64,000 bases of DNA. Source: Tausonia pullulans (Eukaryota; Basidiomycota; Tremellomycetes; Cystofilobasidiales; Mrakiaceae). Positions 11,408 to 24,769 of this stretch are shown here, one piece after another. The stretch is from assembly GCA_951802195.1 (NCBI GenBank), contig OX637624.1:248001-312000 (forward strand). Reading direction: 5' to 3'. The notes beneath the pieces are model-generated. The model made no database searches and was not told where the DNA came from. It worked only from the letters and a program-made list of their open reading frames with translations. Position 1 is the stretch's first letter, and every line of letters starts with the position of its first letter. A program made the translations under genes and the position numbers.

Positions 11408-12305
11408 GTTGTTGAAGTGAAGTCTGAAGGAGTCGCAGGAAAACCCAAGACGCAGACGAGGTCGGTGGAGCGCGCAACAGAGGGACGAGAGGAGAAAGGA
11501 GAGGATAGGCAGAGCAACGGCAAGACAAAGATCAGTCCAAGCTCTTTTAGCCGGAGAAGGATGCCAGAGAGAGGCCGACGAGAGAGGGAAGACGGGAAGG
11601 GGAGGGAGACTGACCTTGGAGGAACGTGGAGGTCAAGAAGAGGGAGAGGCAAGAGGCCGCGAGAGGTTGCAAGCTTTTCGACCGCCGCGTGGGGGGGAGG
11701 GAAGGGGGGGGGGGGCAAGGGCGAAGGGCGGCGCGCGTGCGGGAGGGACGACCAGTGCGCTGCGGTTGAAAATGGCGACGACCACAAGCGCGTCGCTTCT
11801 CTTCTGATATCGCTCTCTCTTGTGCCCCAAGTTGCAAGTCTGGCTCGCTCAATAGCGGCCACTCCCACACTAGTCTCGACAGGTCGTCTCGTCTAATGCG
11901 CAGTCAGAATCGCTTCAAAACAAGATATTCTCCTGGAGGAGGAAGAGACATGGGAGAGTCATCTAAGGCCCTCAAAGGCGGCAGAGACCTTGCGGGTATT
12001 TTGTTTTGTTTTCATTTTGCTGTGATATCTGAGTGATGAATCAAGCGTTAAGGTCGGCATGACCATATGAGAGATGGCAAGAGGGCAAAAGGGGAAGAGA
12101 AGATCTCGCTAGAGATCGAGGAGGGGGGGTGTACAGATGGAGAAGAGAGTGGTGAAGTGAGGGGGATGACCACGGTTGAGAAAGCGAATTGTGGAGAGGA
12201 GGTCGAAAGGGGGAGATAGGAGAGTCTAAGTCTAACAAAAAGGGGGGGGGGGGGGGGTCTAGAAAAGGGCGATGGAAGCGACCGCTGTTGCCAACCAACT
12301 CCACG
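11408..12305. other. Intergenic region: RPS30 promoter side and FCY2 3' side, with G runs
   Basis: About 900 bp lie between the RPS30 start and the FCY2 stop. Two pure G runs are visible, 12 nt at 11704-11715 and 16 nt at 12242-12257, in strongly purine-rich DNA. Open frames here are low-complexity and look non-coding. Runs of this kind often mark assembly error or G-quadruplex-prone promoter DNA. Confidence 0.5.
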
Positions 12306-15300
12306 CTACCGGCCAAAGTACTTGATTTCCGCCCAACGGGCGACCGGGTACACCACCGCGGCAAACCCGCCTGAGAGTTCAAAACCGATGTCGCCCCCCA
12401 TGGGTCCAAAGGAACCACCAATCGGTCCAGTCCACCACGTTTGGGACATGCCGAGGGCGGTGCCGGCAGCGCCTGGTGCGAGAAAGAAATACGTCAACAT
12501 TTGACCTCAGACTTAAGGCATGACCGATAACACTTACCCGCACAAAAGGCAGCAAAAGCGCCGAAACCAATGGGAAGACTACTAGAAACATTCCACGTGT
12601 TCTCGACGTCGTAGCGAGCCCAGTTTCCCTTGCGGAAGATGACTACGGGGCCAAAGGAGCAACGAGCTGGTCAGCAAAGATACGTCGAGGAAGCGTGTTA
12701 CGGACGAGCGAAGAACGCACAATGCTCCTCGAGGACGACGGTGACGAAAATAGCAAGCCAGTAGCCCAGGACACTGAAGAGGTGGCACCGGCGAGATTAG
12801 TTGATGGATCAACGATGACAGTGGTGGGAAATCCGACGGCGTGTGACTCACTCCATGAAGTATTGGAGCGAGAGAGCGAAGGAGTTGGCTGCGACTATTA
12901 CGAGAAGAGAGGATTCGTCAGATCAATGGGAAGAGAACGAGCAACCCAGGCGCTGTATGTCTCACCGATGGCAATAGGAACTGCAGAGATGGAGCCAGGA
13001 GATCGTCAGTCAAACGCACGATGACAAGTTGCAGAAATTTCAAGAAACTATCACGCACTGTAGATTCCAGTGCACAGGACAGGCCAAATCAGCCGGGGAA
13101 GCCGGGAGAACCAACTGCCGATGACTAGTGATGGAGGGCCGATCTCATGGTCAGCATTCAGGAGAGAGAGCGTTTTTCGAAGCGCAGGCGACACAAACCA
13201 GATATACTGAGACCGAGGGAGTAGACGTTGATAATGTTGTTGGCAACGACAGAGATAACCAGCAGGAACATAAAGAAACTTTGGGAAGGAAGGGCAACGT
13301 GAGCTTCGGTCGAGATTGGCGAAGGAGAGCACAAAACGACTCACCCAGCTCCTCCCTTGCCGAGGACAGGCCGGAATACAGCGCCGATGAGGCCACCGAT
13401 CTCATTAGCCTGAAGCTGCTCAAACCATTCAGGGGTGACCGTGGCGGCCGACATGATGGCCGCTCCGAGCCACTGGCAAAGGATAAGCGGGAAGATGAGG
13501 CCACTGTAGGTGATGGCAAACGTCTTCCATTGGGGCGTATCGGCGGGCTGGTAGACGTTGTAATCGCTGGCACCAAAGCGAAGAGTGTCAGTATCAGAGT
13601 GTTCGGTGTTGAAGCGCGGGCAGACACGTACGACGCGAGACTTGTCCATCCAGCGGCAAAGCCGAAAACAGTTCCCATGAAGGAAAGGACGGAGGCAGCC
13701 TCAGCCTCGCCGGTGCCCATAGGAGTGTTGGCCTGAAGAAGCAAAGACAGGGGTAAGAGTTGATCTCAAGCGTGAGAGAACTGCAGCAACTTACGAGGTG
13801 CTTGGCGCCGCAGCCGAGAAGGACGAGGAAGGTGATGGCCGTCGGGACCCTGTAAATAAAAAGCGAGTCAAACTTGCTGGACGTCGAAGGAGAGACATAA
13901 TCCAAGAGGGAACTGACCAGGACCAGCGCTCGTAATGGTGGATGTACTTGTAACCGAACAGGCCGAGAGCAAGGGTGATCATGGCGATAATGACGACTCC
14001 GACAGCATGGGAGATGGTGTCGTCCGCGATAACACGAAGGGTCTGAGCACCAGCGATGGTGTTGACGCTGGAAGGCAAGAGTGGTCAGTATACAATCCAG
14101 AAAAGCGCGCAGGCGACCGCTCTCTCGACTCACGAAGACCAGCCAACGCAGGCGATGCAGTTGAGAAGCGCAACTATGCGCGCACCATAGAAGCCCCACG
14201 AATAACGAGCCGAGGTCATCTCTAGAAGACAAAGAGATGAAGGTCAACGAGTCTCCCTTGGCTGGCCTAGGGCCACGACGAATATGGTTGACTCACGACG
14301 AAGACCGAGCTTGGGGCCAAAGACGGCCTGCAACGGAAAGCGGGATGAGACGCCGACACGCAAAACGACAACTGTGTGCATCGCTGCATACCATGTAGGC
14401 CGGAAGGAAGCAGGTAGCTATGTTGGTAAAAGCAATCGCCTGATATCAGAGAGAGGGAACTACCTGTCAGCCAAGTTGCGTAGCGGTGCTCGGAATGCGA
14501 CAGGCACCGGCCGGCCCCGTCCACCCCGCAGCGGTACCCCGCGACAGGACACCTCGACCCGCGGCGAACACTTCAAAGAATGTACACTGACCAAGAGGGA
14601 GTCACCGAGGCCAAGCCCGAAGATCTGCGGTCCAAGAACACCGATTCTGCGGTAATCACAGAAAGCGAGGGAGAAAAAGACGTCAGGCAGCAGTCAGGCA
14701 CGAGATATAGAGTGGGACATGGACAAATGCGAGGAGGGCGTGCTCACCCAAATGTCGGAAGAACGCAGTTGGCCGCAAGCCAGATCGTCGCGCTTCCACT
14801 CAACTGCAGTGAAGGGGGACAGGAGCAGAAGCGACTATCAGTAGGATGGCCGCCAGCTAATTGTAGAGAAGGGGACGGCAGGAAGACGTACATTGGTGTC
14901 AAAGCGCTGATCCTCAGGGACTGGACAGACGAGGAAAGTTGACGCTAAGCAAACTGTGGACGACTGTGGACATCCCCTGAGGGAACAACAACGACGGACC
15001 TCGCTCGATACCACGAGTCTCCATCCCGAGCTTGGCCTGGGGATCGGCAAAGAGGGCGACCGAACCACCGATAAGCGACTGCCTTCGTCAAGTAGCGCGC
15101 CCGCTCGTCCTCATGACGCTGGGCTGACCTCGAGCTTAGCCATGACGCGCTCGCCCTTGGCCAGGAAGCCTTCGGTGTCCGTCGAGTCTGACCTCGTCTC
15201 TGCGAAGAAGGACGTCGATGACGGTGTGAGATTGGGAAGGCATGCGCGACATGGAAGGGCGGTCGCACCCTGAATGTCGACGGCTGGGTCAAGAGCCGAG

Positions 15301-15347
15301 GATTTGCCTTCGCTGTTGCGCGGTGACTTCTCGAGGTCCTCGATCAT
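12306..15347 (-). CDS. FCY2: Purine-cytosine permease (NCS1 family, Fcy2-like)
   Basis: Many short minus-strand exons give a twelve-span NCS1 transporter. The N-terminal cytosolic part includes TDTEGFLAKGERVMAKLE and ETRGIER followed by VPEDQRFDTN, typical of fungal Fcy2 proteins. Then come SATIWLAANCVLPTFG, IGVLGPQIFGLGLGDSLL and AIAFTNIATCFLPAYM. FGFYGARIVALLNCIACVGW leads into VNTIAGAQTLRV. Further on are DYNVYQPADTP and a FPLILCQWLGAAIMS span. The end reads GGDIGFELSGGFAAVVYPV with ARWAEIKYFGR before the stop. NCS1 permeases import cytosine, adenine, guanine or hypoxanthine by proton symport at the plasma membrane. The start at 15347 (MIEDLEKS) precedes the conserved region by a normal distance. 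Substrate cannot be told from sequence alone. Confidence 0.92.
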
Positions 15348-16335
15348 AGCTGAGATTTGGGTGGAGAGGGAGGAAGGAGGGAAGGGGAGAGGGAGGGCGG
15401 GAGAGGTTGAGGGAGAGTTGGTAAGGGTGGGTTGCCAGAAGGCAAGAGCCTGAGGGCAAGGAGAATGGAGGGATGGTTGTCGAAAGTGGGAAAGATAGCA
15501 CGGACACTCGCGGAGACAGCAGCAAGCGGCCCACGAGGTGTGCCCTAATTGGCCGTCTCAGCCCCCCTTCCCCCGGAGGCTGTCTGGGGTGGGTTTATTT
15601 ACCCCTCCCCCTTCCTCGTCTTCCCGGCCTTGAGAGAGAGCGCGCGGCTTCTCGGATTGGACTTCGCCGGACCCTTTCCTCCTTATCATCAAAAGCCGTC
15701 GGAGACCGCCTCCCCGAGAGAGGGAGAATCTGACACTTCCCTGACCCAGGTGTACTCAAGCTTCTCCTCCGGTCGACCAAGCACATGGCCCGAAGGTGAT
15801 CTAGGTCTTACATCCCAAATCGCTTTCGAGGCTAGACTAGCAGAATGCGAGCGATAGCAGCTGCGCTTGCAGCCATCGACTTTTAAATGCAGCCTCAGCA
15901 AGCTGGAGGGCCTCGCACGGTTTTCCGCTTCAAGCGCATCTCATCTCGATGCCAGCCACATCAAGCGAGACGAACTCTCCTTTGCATACACCTTGACAGG
16001 ACCAGGAGAACTAAGGGAGGAAGGCAGCCAGGCAAGACGGGCGAAGCGTGACCGACCGGCCTTATTGACGATCCGCAGATGAGCCACCCCCGGGCTTGCC
16101 GCGAGCTGTCCTCATCCGCCCGTTACCGGGTCCGATCACGCTCTCATACGGGCCGGGGGTCCATGTCCGCGAGATACGAGCTCAGGCCATGAATTCCTCA
16201 TCCCACAGTACAGATAAGAATGGGAGGACCGGGTCATTCCAGAGTCACAGATTGGGTTTCTTTTTTAGACCCGACAGGGCGGTCGCGTGCAAGTCCCCTT
16301 CAGGCCATCTCATTAGTCTCATTCTCCCGACCCCG
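15348..16335. other. Intergenic region upstream of FCY2
   Basis: Almost 1 kb lies between the FCY2 start and the NUR1 stop, both on the minus strand. It should contain the FCY2 promoter. I found only short open frames without recognisable similarity. No clear regulatory motif was identified. Confidence 0.5.
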
Positions 16336-18033
16336 CTACCAAACCAGCTCGGCCTCGTTCGTGGTTGTCGATGCGTCTTTCCGTTGCTTGAAAAGGGAGG
16401 GGTAGACGAACTGGTGCGGTTGTAGAATTATGGTCAGCCGTCTTTTCCCAGCACAGGAGGCGACAATGGCCAAAACATCCACAAGCGTGCACCTTTTGGT
16501 CGTACTAAGCGATAGGAGTATATCGAGGTAGAAACTATTTAGCTGCTTTGCATGACAGGGAATAGTTCGCCTCAGGAATATTACTTACTTCGTGCATGAC
16601 CTCTCCGGCGAGAATCTCCCGGTCCTTGGTGAGCTCTGTGTACTTGCCAATCAGGAAGTGCGACTGGAAGCTCACGGCGAGAGCGACGAGGAGAGCGATG
16701 AAGGGCGAGTTTGGAGCTAAAAAATGAAGCACGAGAGCCGTGCAAGGGTTGTACGCCCTGGTGACGAGGAGGGCCGAGGTCATCATCAGGGCAGAAAGGG
16801 AGCTCAATACGCGGTGCTGAGGTTAACGCACGAGAAAAGCTGGATGTTGAATGCAGGAGGGTCCCAAACATCGAGCTGCTGCACCAAACGCCTCTTCTTC
16901 CCGCTCTGTTCCGACTGAGGCTGCAGGTTCAGGAGAAACCGTAGGACAGGGATCGGCGAGAGGTGGCGACTGCGATGACGTGCGAACGACGAGTGAGCCC
17001 GAGCAACAGATCAGTTCTATAGTTTGGTCGCCACTCTCTCACCGGATCCAATTTCCCATCGCCTTGAGAGTGGGAGGGCCCGTCGGCGGTTGGGTGAAGG
17101 GGTCGTCGGCATGGACGAAGCGCGCGTTGGGACTCGAAAGTGTGTCCTGTGTCAACAGGTTATCGTCACGTCAGAAGATGGCAGACGCATGAAAACTTCG
17201 GTGAGGAAGCTCCACCTCGCGGAGATGAAGCCTATAGGTCCTGGTCCGCCTGAACAGGTACAATGCGTTGACCGTCGCAAGCATCACCAGGATGACAGAT
17301 CCGAGAACGGCCTGACAGGGATCAGTCGAGGGCGCCTGTCAGTCTCACGACCGGACTGTGATGGGAGGAGATACAGAGACGAGGACAACGCACCCAGGTG
17401 ATCAGAGACCTCGATTGCCCGCCATTCGCGTCCCATCGGCCTGCCCAGCGCGACTTTGCTTTCGTCTCGGACCGGAGGAGGCTGCTTTTTGGGGTCGACG
17501 CGTCCGCGTGGACCAAGAGCGGCGCTCGGAGCAGGACGTGCACGACCATAAGGGCAAAGCCAAGAGGTCGCGCCCAAGAGTCGATGTCAAAGTTGGGCTC
17601 AATCCTCTCGAGGAGCTCCGAGGGCATGTCGATGAGCCTGGCGCAAATGAGTGGGTTAAGGAGGACGGAGGACGGAGGGAGGAGGAGGAAGAGGTCAACG
17701 TCGGTCGGACGCGTCGGCGGCGAAACGCCAGCCAGCCGTGTGGACGGACCTGTCGAGCAAGGGCTTCTTGCGAATGAACCGAGGACTCTTTGCAGGACCG
17801 AGTGAGGACCGAGCTTTGGTTGGCGTTTCGAATGCCCGCTTGGCTGCCCGTTGATTGGCGGCCATGTCGAACGGGACCGTGGCGGCGCCTCGCGAGAGGG
17901 ACGACGGCGCTGAGGGCTGGGAGCGACGCGAAGGGGTGGAGAGTGCAGGCGAGCCGAGCGGGGAGGAGGTCGAAGTTGCTTGGGAGAGGAGCGAGCGCCT
18001 TGTTGGCCGGGAGGCGGTGGTCGGGGTGTTCAT
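16336..18033 (-). CDS. NUR1: Nuclear rim protein Nur1/Mug154
   Basis: Read on the minus strand, the protein opens with a Ser/Pro/Thr-rich tail (MNTPTTASRPTRRSLL). It then shows LLERIEPNFDIDSWARPLG running into a membrane span with ALMVVHVLLRAPLLV. A second span reads VLGSVILVMLATVNALYLF, followed by RRTRTYRL. The conserved nuclear block SPNARFVHADDPFTQPP comes next, then further hydrophobic spans and YTELTKDREILAGEVMHE. A 12-nt exon at 16493-16504 codes YDQK and bridges EVMHE to FVYPSLFKQRK in the last exon, restoring the family's EYDxKFVxP motif. Nur1 sits in the inner nuclear membrane with Heh1/Lem2. It tethers rDNA and silent chromatin to the rim in yeasts. The divergent partner is ABZ1. 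Confidence 0.85.
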
Positions 18034-18363
18034 AGAGATGGGAGCGGGCAGGCGAGCTCAGAGAGAGTAGTCGAAGTGCATGTAGGCGAGAGCAGGCGAG
18101 CAACGAGTGGGCGAGCAGGGGCGAACCGGCGCGTCTGAGCCAGAGTTTCCACGCTGCTGGCGACGCGGCCAAGACACAAAGAAGCACGCGCGAGGCCGAT
18201 TTCCCCGTGTATCCGCTTGGTCACTCTCCGTTCCTCTTCTCCGTTCTCGTTGCCCGGCTTCCGCCCAAACACTCTCGTTTTTTCTGCTGCTCCGCTCTCC
18301 TTCCCGCCCTTCACCTTCTCCCACCACCTCAAGACCCCCCTGCCCCGATCGACCGGTACCCGC
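18034..18363. promoter_or_regulatory. Divergent promoter region NUR1/ABZ1
   Basis: About 330 bp separate the two start codons, which face away from each other. The half nearest ABZ1 is pyrimidine-rich on the plus strand (CT tracts near 18230-18340), common upstream of fungal start codons. An in-frame ATG at 18217 could extend Abz1, but family alignment favours 18364. Confidence 0.5.
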
Positions 18364-21467
<3,104 letters not shown>

Positions 21468-21789
21468 GAATGAGCGTTCTTCCACTTTCCTCTATTCTGC
21501 GAGAGCGATCACTCGCGCACCACTGAGCCGACGAGAAAAAAGCGCATGGATCCTGTTGATTCCAAAGACAGAGAAAGAACGCGGCCGGGCTGGCGCGCGC
21601 TCGAGCCCTGTGCGCTTTGACGCGACAAAGTCGAACGACTCGCTCGCTCCTTCGTTGCGCTCTTGCTTGCCCTGCGCCCTTCCCCACAGCGCGTGCCTTC
21701 GCCATCCTTCTCTTCCCTGAACACCCACCACCGCCCACCGGACTTCCTCATCTCCTTCCTTCTCTCCACGCTCCTTTCTCTCTTTCGCC
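21468..21789. promoter_or_regulatory. Region between ABZ1 and ERG13
   Basis: This 320-bp stretch should hold the ABZ1 3' UTR and the ERG13 promoter. CT-rich DNA precedes the ERG13 start codon (about 21700-21785). No other gene is seen, and no sterol-response motif could be assigned with confidence. Confidence 0.45.
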
Positions 21790-24172
21790 ATGTCTGCCCC
21801 TCTTGAGCGCCCCCAGGATGTCGGAATTCTCGGTATCGAGGTCAGTCTCGATGCATGCGCGCGCTGTCCGTGTGTCCCCATTGGCGCTCGTGCCCCTTGC
21901 TGCTACTGCTTCTCCTTCCCTCGCCGAGAGGGCTTTTGCTGATCCTGAGCTTCTGCTTCTCTACTTGTCTCTCACTGTGTTCAGATGTACTTCCCCAAGC
22001 GGGTCAGTCCGTTGCTTCGCTGCTCACCACTCTCGCGTTCGGTTCCTGACCACTTCTCGCGCCACACTGTCGCCCTGGCCTTCATACATTCAGGCGATCT
22101 CGCATAAGGATCTCGAGGTCTTTGACGGCGTCTCCGAGGGTCGTTACACCATTGGGCTTGGAAACGAGTTCATGAGCTTCACTGACGACCGCGAGGTGAG
22201 TTGCCTCCGAACTGTCGGGCGCTCTTTCTTGCCTCCAAGCAAAGGCGAGCGAGGGAGAGGGTATGCCGGCGGTATCGGCGTTGTCGCCCGCCGCGGCCCT
22301 GCTTCCTGTCTCTGTTTGCACACTCTCGCGTAAAGACAACGCAGAGCAGGGACTGACCGGAATGCCATGTTTTCCAGGACATCAACTCCTTCGCCCTCAG
22401 CGGTATGTCCTCTCTGCTTGTCAATCTTGGAGCTGCACGGCGCAGCTGTCTGGTAGGAGGAGCAGGAGAGGATCGAGGGCATTGTCTTCCCTTGACTTCT
22501 ACTTGATTGGCCTTGCGCTGCCACTTTGCTGTCCAGTCCGAGTTCTGCTGTGCCTGCGTCCAGAACGTGCTGCTGACGAGTCCCCGCGGCGCTTGTCTCG
22601 CTCAGCCGTCTCTGGCCTCCTCGAGAAGTACAATGTCGACCCTAAGTCGATCGGACGTCTCGATGTTGGAACCGAGACCATCATCGATAAGTCCAAGTCG
22701 GTCAAGACCGTCCTGATGTCGCTTTTCGAGAGCTATGGCAACACGGACATTGAGGGCATCGACTCCAAGAATGCCTGCTACGGTTCGACCGCCGCCCTCT
22801 TTAACGCCATCAACTGGGTCGAGTCCAGCAGCTGGGACGGCCGCAACGCCATCGTCTTCTGCGGTGACATCGCGATCTACGCCGAGGGTCCCGCCCGTCC
22901 CGCTGGTGGAGCCGGTGCCTGTGCCATCCTGATCGGACCCAACGCTCCTCTTGTATTCGAGCGTGCGTGGAAGTGTCATCTCCTCGCTAGACTGGCTATA
23001 TCTGACGACCTTGTATTCTGTCGTGCGCTGCAGCCGTTCACGGCACCTTCATGACCAATGCTTGGGACTTCTACAAGCCCGACCTCTCCTCGTGAGTCTA
23101 AGATCAATGGCTTTTTCAATCTGTCCCTAGTTTGAATGCTGACGATCTCTCTCTCTTTTCCGCTTCCAGCGAATACGTGTGTTCTTTCACTTCTGCAGCC
23201 GATACGAGCTTTTTGTCGAGGCCCTCCGCGCACGCTCGCTGACGCTGCCGCTTTCCCCACCTACGTCATATAGCCCATCGTCGACGGACCCCTCTCAGTC
23301 ACCTCTTACGTCAATGCCGTCGACAAAGCCTACGAGGCCTACCGCACCAAGTACGCCAAGCGCTTCGGCGGCAAAGCCAACGGCCAGTCGCACGGCATCT
23401 CTGGAGCCTCGTTCGATTACATTCTCTTCCACTCGTTCGTCGTTTCTTTCGCCCGTGCTCCCATCATTTGACACCTTGCACTCTGACGCCGCTTTGATTC
23501 TTCTCCAGCCCTTACGGTAAGCAGGTTCAGAAGGGTCACGCCCGTCTCATCTACAACGACTTCCGTAACTCGCCGGAGGACCCCATGTTCGCCGATGTCC
23601 CCGCCGAATTCGCGACGATGGATATGCAAAAGTCCCTCTCAGACAAGAATGTCGAGAAGGCTCTCATCACCGCCGCTAAGGGCTCGTACAAGAAATCGGT
23701 TGAGGCTGGAACAACCTTTGGTGTCAAGCGCCTTGGCAATCTTTACACCGCCTCCCTCTACGGAGGTCTCTCTTCACTCCTCACTGCCGTTGAGCCGGAG
23801 ACTCTCGTACGTTCTTCGTCTCGTTCTCGCTTTCCCAGCGTGCCCTCTGACGTCGCATCTCTTCCCTCATCCCAGGTCGGGAAGCGCGTCGGTCTTTACG
23901 CCTACGGTTCCGGTGCTGCCGCGTCCTTCTTCGCCCTCAAGGTCGTCAGCTCACCCGCCGTCCTCGCCGAGAAGCTCAACCTTAAAGAGCGTCTCGATTC
24001 AATGAAGATCGTTCCCTGTGAGGAGTTCGTCAAGTCGCTCAAGATCCGCGAGGAGACCCACAACGCCGTCTCGTACACCCCGGTCGGCTCGGTCGACGAC
24101 CTCTGGCCCGGTGCCTACTACCTCGCTGAGATTGACTCGATGTACCGGCGGACGTATGCCCGGCGGGAATAG
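21790..24172 (+). CDS. ERG13: Hydroxymethylglutaryl-CoA synthase
   Basis: The product starts [17 protein letters not shown], continues with MYFPKR and then [18 protein letters not shown]. The general acid/base Glu lies in [17 protein letters not shown]. The acetylated nucleophile is the Cys of [14 protein letters not shown]. The His-containing segment is [16 protein letters not shown]. It ends in [16 protein letters not shown] with no peroxisomal or transmembrane tail. The enzyme condenses acetyl-CoA with acetoacetyl-CoA to HMG-CoA in the cytosol, the step before HMG-CoA reductase in the mevalonate pathway that feeds sterols and carotenoids. Introns are short and GT-AG, and cluster in the first half. 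Length, about 460-480 residues after splicing, is normal. Confidence 0.95.
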
Positions 24173-24769
24173 AGTTTGGGCAGATCCGGATTTGTGTTTC
24201 TTTCTGGCGCTATCTTCCTCTATCCCTCCACTTTCTCCTCGCGTCTTTTTTTTTTCTTCCTCTTCACTTTATCTCGTGTCGGATGGTTTTGTTCCGAATA
24301 GAGCGCAATGTCTAGTTTCCCTGATCCTGAATGGTGGCTAGTGCAAAGGACAGCTCTTGGACTCCTGCTACTGCCATGAGGTAACAACCGATGGCGCGCG
24401 AGATTCTAACTCCCCTATACTTTAGAGTGCGTCCCCCGGATCACCGCTGGCGGAGTATGCGACATTGCAAGAGAAACAGGGAGCGACTGGCTGCCACAAG
24501 CAGACTCGCACGGAGAGCCAGGGCAGAGACATTGTCAATTGAGCTGCCAGCAGTGCGTTGGTTGCCTCGCCACAGTTGATGGCGTGGGCGTCGCCCTTCG
24601 TCTTGCTCCTCCGCCGCCCGTCCGACCAACCAACCACCACTGGCAAGCGCTCATCACGTCCCTCTCCCTCGCGCCACCCCTCGCTCTTCGCCTTATCCCT
24701 CGCCGCCTCTCTCTTTTCTCCTCTCCTTCTCGTCCAGTACCCACAAGTTCACCTCACACCAGCCACAGC
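24173..24769. other. Intergenic region between ERG13 and SNT2
   Basis: About 600 bp separate the ERG13 stop from the SNT2 start. A pyrimidine-rich stretch near 24660-24740 precedes the SNT2 ATG. No coding or RNA gene is supported. Confidence 0.5.

Noticed and set aside
13151-13744. Long open frames antisense or out of frame to FCY2
   Set aside because: They are shadows of the permease exons. Composition and lack of family resemblance argue against coding.
18217-18363. Upstream in-frame ATG for ABZ1
   Set aside because: The extra 49 residues look like translated CT-rich leader. The amidotransferase fold begins just after 18364.
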